From NCBI GenBank assembly GCA_963693315.1, contig OY856186.1, forward strand, positions 286,766,930 through 286,830,929: a stretch of 64,000 bases of DNA, in the 5' to 3' direction. The position numbers and the translations under genes were made by a program. Origin of the DNA: Diogma glabrata. Taxonomy: Eukaryota > Arthropoda > Insecta > Diptera > Cylindrotomidae. Below the pieces are notes generated by a model, which ran no database searches, was not told where the DNA came from, and saw only the letters and a program-made list of their open reading frames with translations. Shown here in pieces: positions 33,501 to 44,141 of this stretch (position 1 is its first letter; the number at the start of each line of letters is the position of its first letter).

Positions 33501-36500
33501 GCTCCTTGGGCACATGCTAAATGCACTGGTGTTGATAAATCATGTTGTTGTGTCGATATTTTCGCTCCTGATTTTAAACATAATTCAACTGCTTTTATAT
33601 CACCTCCATGAACAGCGGAATGCAATGGAACATTACCTTCAGAATCATAAAATGAAATCATTTCTTCTCGTGTACATCCACGTGATTCACCCCATTGAAA
33701 AAACACTTCCATTGTTTTAGAGCTTGCATTTTTTGCGGCTTCATGAATAGGATAATATCCATTATTACATGGTTTACGTGGACATGCCTGAAATTCTGTT
33801 ATCTGTTTTTTTTGCAGAAAAAAATATACAATATTATTCACAAATAAATTTATGTTTGTGTTGATGAATTAGTTTTTGTTCTCAACACGTTTTAAAAGAG
33901 AGAAAAAAACAATAACTTAGGAAACAATTTATTTCATTTTAAACAAAATGATATGTAGCTATAGTTTTCACTGTTTTGTGAAGCAATTTAACAAATGTTT
34001 AACATATTATATTTCAGTAGTATGTTAACTTGAAACGTAGACTATCGCAACAAAAGTTTTGCGTTGTATAATAAAAAAATACGTATTTCGACAGGTTTAT
34101 TCAAATTAATATTGCCGCATTTACAATCAAAAATAATTTGATGTGAAATATTCTAATCGTTAAAATGCTTTCTGAATTACAAGCCTAGGGTACGGTACGT
34201 TATGAATAAAAATACCAATTCCGATCCTAATAAACGGTTCGATGTCAAGATAGTATTTATAGTCTGTAGTGAGAACAACATTGAACATATACCATCACTA
34301 TATAGTCATATAATGCCAGCATCTGGTTCACAAATGATTATTGAACCAAAGTGGGTACTGGAACAGCGATGTCTGTCTTAGAATGAAACAAAGGGTTGAT
34401 TTAGACATCTCCACAATATTTCAAGCCGAAATTTTAACCAATAGCAGTTGTGCCGTTCCATGTGCTGAAAGTAAAGTATTCAATGCCGATTATTGAGGAC
34501 CCGGGTGTGTACCGGGGTATTTTTGGTTTCTTCAACATACTCTTCTACCCGGATATTTAGATTAACTACCCCAGTAATTTGATCGACTATAAAATTTTGA
34601 GTTAAAACAAGCAATCAAAAGATCCCTCCATAAGCTTGAATTAATATTGATTGGGACGTAGAACCTAGGACCTTTTAAGACATAAAGAGTCCTAGGTCTT
34701 AAGAAGATTCTATGTGTTGTTGTGACTTGTGACTCTTATTGTAAGTCCTATTAAACAACACATTTTATCAAAAAAAATATCTTGCAGTTGCAAATTTTCT
34801 TTCTGAAAATGATAATCGAAAACGGTTAAAGAATTTTTTTTTATATTTTTAAGAAATAAAGTGAGTTTATTGAATATGCAATATAAAGGAAAAATATCAA
34901 TCCATATTAGTGTTTTTGTTGTTTAGAGTTAAAGTAGCGATATTTACATAAAAATTGTGTGGAATCAATAAGGCTGTTTCCCCACATTAAATTAATTTCT
35001 AAATTGTTTGACGTGTGAAGTTAGTTAACTTCTATCCTTATTAACATTATTAAGCATGTAGTTTTGATATTATAAAAATTCTGTATCATCTTCTGACCTT
35101 TAAAACGAACTGAACCTAATATTTAAAACTAGTGTTGAACAGAACTAATTAGTTTTTGATTGCAAATATTATAAATTTACGGCTGGTCTCCTATGAGATA
35201 TGGATCTCCTTTATTTCTACAACTTTCACAAAAAGCGCCAAAATCCAAATTTTGGGTGTTAAAAATACAATTATTACTATTAATAAAATATTTAAATATT
35301 AATAACTATTAATAAAATATGATATATTTTATGATAAGTCAATTTTTCATGAAAAGATGTGGCAAATAAAAAAATGTTCATGCTAGAAATAGGTAGATTT
35401 CGGGATCAGACAGTTTTGTGTACAAATAGAATTGGATGTGTCAGATTAGTTTAAATAAAAAATTTAAGTAGAAACAGAACTAACCAACAAACTTATCAAA
35501 CCAAACTAAATACATGAACGGAAACTACTTTATCAATGCAATTTCGGAACAGTTTCGTTTAATTGGGTTAAAACTACTTAATAAGATATCAAATCCTTTG
35601 GTGGATTAACGTTCTAACTACGTCACACCTACAATACCACCACACATAGTTTATAATCAAAAATTATCAAACAACTTTTACACCTCAAAAACTATAAATA
35701 TCTATCAATTTAAGAAAACTTTTGTAAATGTGTAATCGATTTATTGCAACTAATGTTTCCAAGGTTTCCAAATTTCCAAAGAAAATATTCCTGAATTCAA
35801 AAGAATAACGACTGAACTTTATTTTTGTTTTTATTTAAATTTTTGCGAAAAAAAATAAAACTCAAATAAATGAAACAGAAACAAAAGAAAATTTATTTAA
35901 TAATTCTTATGGAATTTGTTATTGTAATTGTATGGCGTGAGAGTGCCGTGCATTAGGTAAGTATAACGTTAAAACAACATAAACTCAAAAATAATGAAAG
36001 CATGGCCGTTTGCGTTTGCATTCGTTTCAACAGACCTAGGCTCTCAACCTCTGGACTTGGACCATTTTAACTTTAATTTTGGAAAGATTTATATTGTATC
36101 TACGCGTGCAAAAGTTTTCATTTGTAAGCTTGGTCATTTTAATCTAAATCAAGGACGACAGTTTATTAAATTTTCAAAACAGCTGATTTTTCAGAAACCT
36201 TAAACGCCAAGGTTTGCCATTTGAAAGAAAAATGATAAAAAAAGATTCAAATATTCAATATTTATAAATTTTATTTAAACATTGTGATTCAAACGGCCGT
36301 TATAACACCTTAGATTATTCGATTATTAAGGGTCTAGCCGCTTAAATGGTACCCGGATACGGCCAGTTCGCAAACTTGCTCAAGAGATTAATTGTCGGTC
36401 GCAATATACACAGAAATTTTGTTTGGTGTAGGTCAAAAATTGCGACCGTGGGAGTGCCGCTAAATTCCGTTATACCGGATATCGTTATATACATGTACAT

Positions 36501-38938
36501 ATATTGTTTTTCCGTCTCCGCCTATCATATAGTCGTTTGTCACTAAAATTTTTCCGAAATTCCGAGATGACGCACATTTCAATAGGTAGATTTTTCTATG
36601 AAATCTACCTAAAACTAAAAGGTAAAAACCAATTTTTTATTGAAAAAAAGTTGCTAAGATTTCCCTCCTAGATTGTTAGAAAGCAGCTCACATATAGAGT
36701 TATATGGAGCACCTCTAAGCTATTGATTGTGTAGTGCAATCAGTGGGCAATCAGTGAGAAGCCAGTGGTATATGATATCTCATGTTAACTCGTATGTCAC
36801 CAGTAACGGTGCTGTAGTAGGAGTATGCGGGGTTATCACACCCGTAGTGAACAGAACAGAACGAATGTTTTTGTAGAATTCAAGTCTTTAAAGATATTAA
36901 TAATTTGTTGACTGTGAAATATTTTGTAGACGCTGCTAATTTAAAAAAAATTGAAAATCAATCTATAACAATTGAATCAACTTAACAACGAACACAGTAA
37001 ACATTTTATTGTTCTCTAAAAATTTTCAGAAAAACATAATTTAAAAGGAATTTAAAAGGTATTGTAGCCAAACAGCATAATTTAAATAGGAATAATGAAA
37101 TTTTAAAAGAATCAATTGAAGATCTCTTTTTAATTGAGGGTAGCCTAGGTAATTTTTTTTTGTAATTTGATGCAAATATTTTAATAGATATAAATATTTT
37201 TATTTTTTACTGATTTATTATAAGTCGTTTAGACCTTAGTTACCGAAATAATAATGACATTCATAATTCCCGAGGGAATTATAAGAGGGAGTTATGGATT
37301 CATAATAGACCTAATTTTTATTATAAATTTTTGTTTTGCTTATTTATAAACAGCATTATTTACATAAAGCCATAGTAACGAATAACAATACCCTAGCAAA
37401 ACAATTTGAAGTGAAAAATAACTAACTTGATCAATTAAAACGCAAAATCATGCTATCAAACTACTTGATAAAAATAAATATTTTAGTTTAATAAATGTTT
37501 TAGGTAGTAAAAAATAAAATTATCTATGTATCACGTGAATTATTAGATGTCAATTACCTTGTGAAACTTACTAACCTTCGGGCCAGAGGCCCTCGGGTAG
37601 TAAACGTTTCCCTCGGTAATTAACATCCTTATAATTCCCTTGATACATAAATAACTATTAATGCCTTTAATATTTATAATAACTTCTAACTTCTAAGAAT
37701 GACTCTAAAAGTAAACTCACCAAAATCCTAGCACATTCTTCATGATCATAAATTGCTGCCAAATGCAAAGCTGTTCGTCCGTGCTCACCACCTTGTTGAA
37801 TATCAATTACGTTTCGATATTTTCCCATAATTTGTAATGCTTTTACTCGATTGAGCTCGGTGGCTAAATGAACAGGAGCTTGTTTCTTTTCGTTTAAAAT
37901 GCCTGTGCTGATATTAATTGAACTAAGTAAAATAAACATAAATTAATTTCGTATAAATATAACTTTTTGATTATAAATTTATTGATGTTACTTGGATAGT
38001 AAAAAATCAATAGCATCCAAAGAATCGTATTCGACTGCAACATGTAAGGGGGTGTTTCCTGCGATATCTTGTGCATTTAAATCTGTGAAACGTTTATAAA
38101 TTGGTATACATATTTTAAAATATTGTATAACTTTTTTATTACTCCCTTGCTTTTCTAATATAAATTGAAGTATATTGACTCGATTACGCCCAGCTGCTTG
38201 ATGAGCTGGTGTTCTTCCTTTTCCATCTTTAAGCGCAAGTCTTGTATTATCACCTTGATATAATCGAGCAAAGTCTTCTAAATTTCCAGCTTCAGCCGCC
38301 TGAAATTTGATATATGATGAACATTTTATACTAAAAATATAAACAGAATGTTCTGCAAGATTTTTATTAATTCGTTTCCATCCAATATTTGTCCTTTGTT
38401 ATTCGTAATTGCATATTTTATATTTTCTAATTTAATTATTCGTTGTCTGATGAAAAAATAAAATCTCAACTTAAATTTCATAAAATTATTTTAATTTGAT
38501 TGAATTTTAGGGCATATATAGCTAGACGAGACTCTGATAAAGTTAAAAGTAAACCTCAAACTAAAACGAAATAAAAGCAGAAAAAACAGAAGAGAACCTT
38601 TTAAACAGTAAAATAAAGGTAAGATATTAAATTTTATTATCGCGATTTACAGTTAAGTAAGTAATACTGCAGGTGAAGTGCTATGTTTTTTATCACACAA
38701 CCACAACAATACGATTACTCATCTAATTGCGTAAAGCCGTAAAGTATAAAAACTGAAAACTAAACACCGACTTTTTCTTTGGTGATAAAATTCGATCGTT
38801 TCTTTTGTTTTTAACACCAATCACCATTAATTCAAAAAGCACCATTGGACATTGCCATTACCTCAATGGCACTTTCCACACCATTATGTAGTGCAACACA
38901 TACATCACTTCTTCGTTTCTTACCCCTTTGCCTAGAAA
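21565..38938 (-). CDS. TrpA1: TRPA1 cation channel (5' start not found)
   Basis: At least 14 in-phase exons: 38862-38938, 38143-38299, 37992-38082, 37721-37922, 32852-33802, 32636-32791, 32265-32579, a linker exon (31163-31273 or 30894-31001), 30136-30345, 22668-23135, 22527-22610, 21997-22438, 21808-21935 and 21565-21744. Together they give 1,189 residues without the start. The first half is tandem ankyrin repeats (HGRTALHLAA, NNESPLHFAARYG, TPLHIASLQGHT). Then come TM segment 1 (30136-30345), segments 2-5 (22668-23135), the pore helix SMMLGELDF and segment 6 (21997-22438), and a cytosolic tail. This is a plasma-membrane non-selective cation channel; insect TRPA1 senses heat and reactive chemicals. 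The ankyrin and linker sequences are very close to Drosophila TrpA1, not painless or pyrexia. The donor at 21997 (A|GTTGGT) is weak. The first exon listed is less certain; its terminal Glu fits the conserved E-AAEAGNLEDF junction. Confidence 0.93.
23140..23565. other. TrpA1 intron, unannotated part
   Basis: AT-rich intron sequence with no recognisable gene or clear repeat before the hAT element. Confidence 0.3.
23574..25337 (+). mobile_element. Decayed hAT transposon inside TrpA1 intron
   Basis: 1,764 bp. The ends TAGAGTTTCTG and CAGAAACTCTA are perfect inverses, flanked by ATTACGAT at 23566-23573 and 25338-25345 (8 bp, typical of hAT). Both subterminal regions are packed with CTCGAGA/TCTCGAG repeats (about 23585-23700 and 25210-25320). 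A broken plus-strand transposase is readable: IAIDEWTS and R.YLNVHLYY near 23950-24010, and the C-terminal dimerisation block (LSKEMNVFEATGKIAFNFEV, then PTYTENERNFSVSGSF) at 25030-25180. Stops in all frames between these blocks show that it is dead. Confidence 0.85.
24995..25216 (+). pseudogene. hAT transposase C-terminal dimerisation domain relic
   Basis: A 73-residue open piece. KEMNVFEATG and PTYTENERNFSVSGSFDSKR match the hAT C-terminal dimerisation motif (usually PT.....ER.FS.aG...s.kR). It belongs to the element at 23574-25337 and has no function on its own. Confidence 0.75.
25490..26060 (+). repeat. Old solo-LTR-like relic of the 46982-50834 family
   Basis: Shares blocks with the 700-bp LTR at 46982, including TTAGTTTTATTTTAGA, GGAAATTTCTACAAT, GTGGAACAATTAAGGTGTT, AATACTTAATAAAACCTGGT and CTAATCAGTGATCGAACTC. 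It carries its own small inverted duplication (GAAATTTCTACAATAAACTG). No internal region was found next to it. Clearly older than the two LTRs at 47-51 kb. Confidence 0.7.
26330..26660. other. Intron sequence, unassigned
   Basis: Includes a short GC-richer stretch (26400-26460). No coding or repeat identity was recognised. Confidence 0.3.
26666..27252 (+). pseudogene. LINE (non-LTR) 3' end with poly(A) tail
   Basis: An open frame of about 165 residues encodes the C-terminus of a non-LTR retrotransposon reverse transcriptase: YKSYIRPCMEYCCQVWG, then the LDSVQKRALRIVG, LQHRR.VADLVVFYKY and RSQRDFFVRTAYKWNSLPE blocks, followed by a stop at 27167-27169 (TAA). The 3' UTR contains TATGTGTTGTTGTGA and ACACAACACATTTTATT, and ends in a run of about 24 A (27229-27252). 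5'-truncated, as is usual for LINEs. The clade was not determined. The tail motif recurs at 34652-34778 and, in inverse, at 61534-61640. Confidence 0.85.
27780..28220. repeat. Two degenerate 180-bp direct repeats
   Basis: ATCTCAAGAGCACGAATTAA with GCCTCTTTGTAAATTTGAT near 27945-27985 recurs with changes near 28125-28165, offset 180 bases. The flanking ACTAAAAATCTTTAAAATT is also duplicated. Non-coding. Confidence 0.5.
28604..29834 (+). mobile_element. Possible tyrosine-recombinase element with palindromic ends
   Basis: The recombinase pseudogene at 28703-29663 is bracketed by GGATAAC...TTATTACAG (28610-28629) and, in inverse, CTGTAATAAG...GTTATCC (29811-29829). A further palindrome lies at 29762-29790. 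These could be element ends or recombination sites; see findings. The boundaries are inferred, not proved. Confidence 0.4.
28703..29663 (+). pseudogene. Crypton-like tyrosine recombinase pseudogene
   Basis: The first exon (to about 28988) encodes an N-terminal SAM-like region ending KSKVLTKHQVVKFLKETDDE. A short GT-AG intron (about 28989-29043) separates it from VAVIIGL and the first catalytic arginine block (CRKEDLTNLLLENVKDD). After about 29210 another frame gives the FFVGYREG block, a stop, and then the catalytic HCFRR..S..L..DSGADLL, KRHGG and TVAEGYID motifs: the H-x2-R, H and Tyr signature of tyrosine recombinases. A Ser-rich tail with a CKNC pair ends at 29661-29663. Frame changes and in-frame stops (for example at 29344-29346) make it non-functional. 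The architecture fits insect Crypton/KIAA1958-like recombinases; host domestication versus a transposon relic cannot be decided here. Confidence 0.75.
30471..30545. repeat. MITE fragment with GGGCGTTATG motifs
   Basis: GGGGCGTTATGAGAGGGCGTTATG, then TTAACGCCC and AAATAGCTATT. The same motifs, in either orientation, are at 1-140 and 37255-37660. Probably a solo end of that family. Confidence 0.4.
30894..31001 (-). CDS. TrpA1: TrpA1 alternative linker exon b (36 codons)
   Basis: Encodes IKYSFASLQKSRTQIEQKRI and ends PTPLGVVN. It has acceptor ATATTTAG and donor GTAAGTC. Length 108 bases, phase 0 at both ends, so it can replace the 31163-31273 exon without changing the frame. The shared IKYSF.SLQ start shows that the two arose by exon duplication. 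Using both would place two linkers in tandem, so mutually exclusive splicing is inferred. Confidence 0.85.
31163..31273 (-). CDS. TrpA1: TrpA1 alternative linker exon a (37 codons)
   Basis: Encodes IKYSFSCLQCPSIYAQMDGK and ends PIPLPALN. Acceptor CTTTAG and donor GTAAGA. It fits in phase 0 between KDSKSFY (32265) and AMVSHGRV (30345), and is homologous in start (IKYSF.xLQ) to the exon at 30894-31001. It corresponds to the known Drosophila linker that contains LQCP and PALN. Confidence 0.88.
31280..32200. other. TrpA1 intron with degenerate TCTGA-rich repeats
   Basis: Repeated ACTCTGA/TTCTGACT-type words over about 31430-32130 form a degenerate simple-sequence stretch. No coding sequence was seen. 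Confidence 0.4.
33850..34650. other. TrpA1 intron, unassigned
   Basis: No recognisable element or gene. 34490-34590 has an ACCCGGG/TACCCGG-containing stretch of unknown origin. Confidence 0.3.
34652..34778 (+). repeat. LINE 3' tail fragment
   Basis: CCTAGGTCTTAAGAAG, then TATGTGTTGTTGTGACT and AAACAACACATTTTATC followed by A-rich sequence. Same layout as the end of the LINE at 26666-27252; only the last ~130 bases are present. Confidence 0.65.
35382..36610. mobile_element. Second copy of the AGGTAGATTTC element (1.2 kb)
   Basis: The left end GCTAGAAATAGGTAGATTTC and the right hairpin AGGTAGATTT...AAATCTACCT (36584-36610) match the element at 10681-12738. So do internal blocks such as TCAACCTCTGGACTTGGA and TCCGAAATTCCGAGATGA. 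It lacks about 800 internal bases of the longer copy. A 69-codon frame at 35994 is chance. Confidence 0.7.
36660..37230. other. TrpA1 intron, unassigned
   Basis: 36700-36860 is less AT-rich and could be a repeat end, but I find no second copy in the window. Nothing else was seen. Confidence 0.3.
37255..37660. mobile_element. MITE with CATAATTCCC / GGGAATTATAAG ends
   Basis: The left end has CATAATTCCCGAGGGAATTA; the right end has CTTATAATTCCCTTGATACA. Inside are CAGAGGCCCTCGGG and CCCTCGG words as in 1-140. About 400 bp, non-coding, 60 bases from a TrpA1 exon. Confidence 0.5.
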
Positions 38939-38954
38939 CTAAATTGGAGTTGCG

Positions 38955-39816
38955 ATATCAAAGCGATGCGGTAGATCGCTGTTCGTGAAAAAAATAGCGA
39001 TTACCACTTTTGCTTATTTACGCTGAACCTAGTAGACATAACCTCAAAAAAATGATTTGATCTAATGTTGTTTAACATATATGAACTAATGACGAGTTTT
39101 GTAACATAAACTCACCTTTAAATTTTTATTTGAAATAGATTTTGTACAATAAACCGTATACAAAATAAATTAAAACATAAAATTTCGAAAACGATTATTG
39201 AAAAATGAAATTTCAACAAGAATATTTATTCAGACGGAAATTTATTCATTTAAGCGATTTTTTTCATTCAAGCCATCTATTGTAAATTTATTTAAAATGT
39301 AAATGTAAATAGGTAAGACACTTTTTTTAAAAATAAAAACATTATAGTTTGATCTTTTACTGCATATTATGACAAACGAATACAAATATCAAAGCGATGC
39401 GGTAGATCGCTGTTCGTGAAAAAAATAGCGATTACCACTTTTGCTTATTTACGCTGAACCTAGTAGACATAACCTCAAAAAAATGATTTGATCTAATGTT
39501 GTTTAACATATATGAACTAATGACGAGTTTTGTAACATAAACTCACCTTTAAATTTTTATTTGAAATAGATTTTGTACAATAAACCGTATACAAAATTAA
39601 TTAAAACATAAAATTTCGAAAACGATTATTGAAAAATGAAATTTCAACAAGAATATTTATTCAGACGGAAATTTATTCATTTAAGCGATTTTTTTCATTC
39701 AAGCCATCTATTGTAAATTTATTTAAAATGTAAATGTAAATAGGTAAGACACTTTTTTTAAAAATAAAAACATTATAGTTTGATCTTTTACTGCATATTA
39801 TGACAAAAGAATACAA
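38955..39816. repeat. 431-bp tandem duplication (two copies)
   Basis: The copy starting ATATCAAAGCGATGCGG at 38955 is repeated from 39386 with only about two or three differences (for example AAAATAAATT against AAAATTAATT, and GACAAACG against GACAAAAG near the copy ends). It lies just upstream of the first recognised TrpA1 exon, so it may be in the gene's first intron or 5' flank. No coding content. Confidence 0.85.
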
Positions 39817-39887
39817 ATAAATTTAAAGGCTGATTCTGGTACTAGCTAACAAAAATATTATCAAATGTAAATTTACCTCGGGTTCTG

Positions 39888-40380
39888 CGTAAAACGGTCT
39901 TTGCTAAGATAAATTATTTAAAAAGGAATGTGTTAAGGTTTAAATTAAACTTGTAGGTTGTTATAAAAACATTATTGTAATTTGTTCTTTTACTCCGAAT
40001 GACCGAATATTTCCATAAATTTTTCGGGATCCAGTTTAAATTTAATTTGTTCAAAAAGCTATAACGTAATATGCCGTTTATTATACCCCAACATAAAATA
40101 TTATTTAGCGCATTTAACCCAAATAATTTTTCGCGGGTTTGCAATATTATGTGCCAACCATTAGTCCCTTCAACAAAAGAGCGGGGTATATTATCTAGCA
40201 AATTTGTTCCAAATAATTTTTTTTCCAGGGTTGCAATAACTTTTTGTAAAATTTTACTTAGATTCTGCGTAAAAGGTTTTAACTAAGACAATTTTTTTTT
40301 TAAAGAAATGTGTTAAGGTTTAGGTGTGTAGGTTGTCATAAAAACATTATTAAAATTTGTTTTACTGCGAATGAGTGAAT
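39888..40380. repeat. Diverged direct repeats about 370 bp apart
   Basis: TTCTGCGTAAAA..G...TTT and GGAATGTGTTAAGGTTTA..., with GTAGGTTGT.ATAAAAACATTATT, occur at 39892-40005 and again at 40262-40380. Between them, 40082-40195 is bracketed by TATACCCC and GGGGTATA, suggesting a small MITE insertion. Confidence 0.5.
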
Positions 40381-40389
40381 AGGATAACA

Positions 40390-41400
40390 AATTGCATAGT
40401 TTCAGTCGATTTTCAGATACAAATAAACAAAAATTTTCACCGTAATAAGTGGTTAAACGTTTGTTGAATCTTATTTTGAAATATGTATTTACATACTCTG
40501 AAAATTATTTTTAATTCAAAAATAGTTTTATTAAAATTAGTTATTAAAATTAGTTTCCAGTTTAATAAAACAAAAGTGGGACAATATAAATTCAGTATAC
40601 TGAAAAATCACAATGATATTAATCTTAATATTAAAGAAATATGAAATTAATATTAAAACAATGATACTTAAACTAAATCAGTTTCTTACATTTTTTTATA
40701 GTTCTAAGTCATGTTTAATATCGAAAGTTAATCTGAAGGCGATAAACAAATTATTGTAGAATCTGGACCAAATTGCATACATGAGGAAACTTTTATTTTG
40801 GTTTTACATCATATGCTTTATCAATTCGGGTATACTACTCAAAAAGTTTTGTGGCAATATGCGAGGTTCATCCAACCAACCCACACCACTAGATAAATCT
40901 TTGACCCAAATTATATATCTTGCGGATTATTGGGTATGTGGTTTTTATGAATGCAGAAAAATTGGAAATAATTCAGTCAACCGTTGAAGTTGGTATACAA
41001 ATAAATCGATGAAAAAAATTCAAATTGCTTATATCAAAATGAAATAATTACCTATTATTAATTTTATTATTTATTTCATCCAAGCTCATAAAATTTATTA
41101 TTTACTACAAAAAATCGTGATATTAGTTACAAAAAACATCAAAAATGTAAATTTTAGTTCGTGAAAAAGGTGAAGTTTAAAGTTTAATAGTCAAAACTAT
41201 CTGTTCATTACAAAAAGAAGTGATATCCTGTGTCAAGCAGAAACGAGTGTAAAACAAAACATTTCCAAATAATTAGGTGTTATAAATGATTCGAAATACT
41301 TACTTTTTCACTCGGATTAGAGATTAGAATAAAACAACTCTAACTAACTAGGTATTAAAATAAAAATTTCTAGTAAAAGTAAAAATACAGAATAATATTT
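40390..41400. other. AT-rich stretch without recognised feature
   Basis: A 68-codon plus-strand frame at 40781-40987 has no recognisable domain and no splice context. No other signal was seen. Confidence 0.3.
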
Positions 41401-41413
41401 ATTTATTGCGAAA

Positions 41414-41692
41414 GCGATATTTATACGATTGACTGATTCGAGAGAAGTGCAGAACCATCACGAAACCTCAAGACTAACAGATTATAACTTTATTGAACAT
41501 TATTTTCAAATAAGATGTTCTTAATCTACAAACTAGAGTCTGCAGTATAAAATACTAACTAATAATAAGCTTGCATTTCTTTTATAGAATTTTCATTTTG
41601 TATATTTCTCATTAAATAAAAGTCTTAGCTCTTACTGAGGTTTCGTGATTGTTCTGCACTTCTCTCGATTCAGTCAATCGTATAAATATCGC
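41414..41692. mobile_element. MITE with 57-bp inverted ends
   Basis: The left arm GCGATATTTATACGATTGAC continues through GAGAGAAGTGCAGAAC to CACGAAACCTCA. The right arm (41636-41692) is its inverse with two mismatches. About 279 bp, non-coding. Confidence 0.8.
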
Positions 41693-41699
41693 ATTCCAC

Positions 41700-42929
41700 A
41701 TTTTCATTCGAATACCGATTTTTTTCTTTTTTCTCTTTTTCTTTGACAAAAAAAATTTTATGAAGCTCAAACGTTGGCAAAAATACTACTATTTATTGCA
41801 AAAAGGCAGTAATATTTTCGGAGGGAAATATTTAGACGTTGTTGTTAAATTTAATTTAAAAAAAAAAACAAATTTTTAACTGTGATTCCTCTTAAAACTA
41901 CGCCTCCTACAGAGTTCTGTTTTGGCTCAATTATTCGTTGTTACGTCTACTTTTGATAAGTGGTAAGAAAAGGTAAACTGCTAAGGAAAAATGGCGGGAA
42001 AATTGAAGAAACCGAAAAAATCGCTTTTTTCGTGGTAATTTGCATATTTATCGTTGAATAATCGTTATTAATTAATAAAATCATTTAAATTTTTTATGAT
42101 TACGTAAACGACGATCATTCGGAAATGCATTTATGAAAAATTATATGCTTTCGTTTTCGAACTTGATAAAAATTGTTCGAAGAAATAATCAACACAACAA
42201 TTAGATAACTCGTTTTGATAGGATGCACGGTTAACCAGAAATCACGAAAAATCACTGTTTTCAACCCCTAAAAACCCACCTTATTCCGCACGGATAGCAG
42301 CTGTCGGATCGATTTATGTTTCCCTCTTTTACAATATCGTGTTCTACAATATCCCGCTGTCAGTTTGCTATAACGATTTTTTTGTTGTTCAAATACTATT
42401 TTTACTGGCCTAATTAGGGTTTGACTTATTTAATCTATAAGCCCTATTTAACTTGATAAAATTTCATTTCGCTAAAACTCACTAGATAAACATTTAAGAA
42501 ATATATTATAGTGAAATGAAAACAATTTCAATTATAGTTTAGTTAGTTATCGCTTTTCGACTGATGGACTATACAGTGATTGAAGTGGTACATGTTTTAA
42601 ATCCTTTTTATTGGAAATTTTTTGTTTATTTTAACTTTATTTTGTATTTAATTTATTTAAATTTGGCTATCATAATATTTTTCGTTCTAGATTTTATTTG
42701 AATGTATATTTCTTATATACGAAAGACAATTTTTATGTATATGTTCTCGGCAAACGGCTGTAAAATTTAACTTAACTGTTGAGAAGTTTAAAGTCTTATT
42801 ATTTTACGTATAATCAAATCAAAGCGGATAGAAAGTAACGTCATGTTTTACAATATTTAACAGCGGCCAAAACCACCAATATTCATAGTGCAATTGATTC
42901 ACGCCATATGCAAAAAACAATGAACATGG
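41700..42929. other. AT-rich intergenic stretch
   Basis: The only feature seen is a small dispersed repeat at 42864-42929 resembling 16515-16600. No gene was recognised. Confidence 0.3.
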
Positions 42930-44141
42930 TAGTCCAGTCAATGAGCATTTTCCCGTATAATCCTTACAAACAACACCGATTTGCACAAACATTTGGATTT
43001 AGGTTATGCTTGCCCTCTACTTCAAAGTTGACCCTATGCCGGTGGTTGCTTAAATCCTAGGGGTGAATGCCACCCCTTCTCGGGGGTGAAAAATGTTATA
43101 TTAAAAACAAGTTCGGGAATAGATAGATTGACTAATTTTAAGCAACTTTTGTCATAGAAATATTTTTCTGAAAGTCGATACTTTTCGACTTATTGGCGAG
43201 TGAAAGTGTCAATTTTTCATTAAAAAAACCACGTTTTCAGACGGCATTTCATGAAAAACTCAAAAAGTAAGTATGTATTGTAAAAATAATTTTTGAATAT
43301 AATATAGTTTATAAAACAAAAAACAAAATGCTGGGTTTATGGTGTCTGTAGACCCAATATAAACGGAGCAATAGCTCTTTGAAGGTAAGTTCATATTCGC
43401 CAAACGCAAAAGTTGAAAGTTGACGTGAATAAACAAAAAACAATGCATTTTTTGGGTAAATTTGATATAATATTATTTAAAATGTATTAAACTCCCTTAT
43501 TTTTGTGTTTTATAAAATACCCTAGCATCAATACTAAGCGGGTTATGACGAAAAGAAAGTTGGTCTCTTTTTTTTTTAAAAGACAAAAAAAGTGAAAATC
43601 ATCCCATAACTACCTCCCTAATTAAAAGTAGTTGATACCACTTAAGAATTCAATTTGTTAATATACTAGTAATATGTTCCAGAAAGTTGACAGGTTAAAA
43701 GTGCTTGGTTTTGAAAAAAATTTAGGTGGAAGTGAAAAGAGATTTTTGAACTTTTGAAAAAAATTACCTTTTCTTCGAAATAACTACAAAACTATTCATG
43801 ATACGTAAAATTTGAGTGTCACATAACTCTAGGTTATATTTTTTTTAACAATTTGGTATCCTTTGTTTTTCTTCAGGATAAAAATTAAGTAAGATATGGC
43901 TGTTTACAGTTTGCATATGGTCGTAAACAGTAACTTCTTCAAGCCCTTTCAGCCCAAACCCCTTTAAAACTAAGCGCTAAAAGAAAATTTAATTTATATG
44001 AGCTTATAGCTCTTAAAAATACCTATAAGATGTTTTTTGAGTTACTTGATAGCTTGAAAACTAAGGGAGTTATGGGTAAAAACTAATCACATATTTTTGC
44101 AGAAATGAGAACACATTTATTTGAGATTTATTTGAGCATTC

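Noticed and set aside
33250..33720. 156-codon plus-strand frame
   Set aside because: Antisense to the large ankyrin exon of TrpA1; no own domain.
38360..38455. Possible extra TrpA1 exon (acceptor TCATCAG, donor-like GTATAA)
   Set aside because: The encoded KLENIKYAITNNKG stretch does not resemble TRPA1, and including it would break the good E-AAEAGNLEDF junction.
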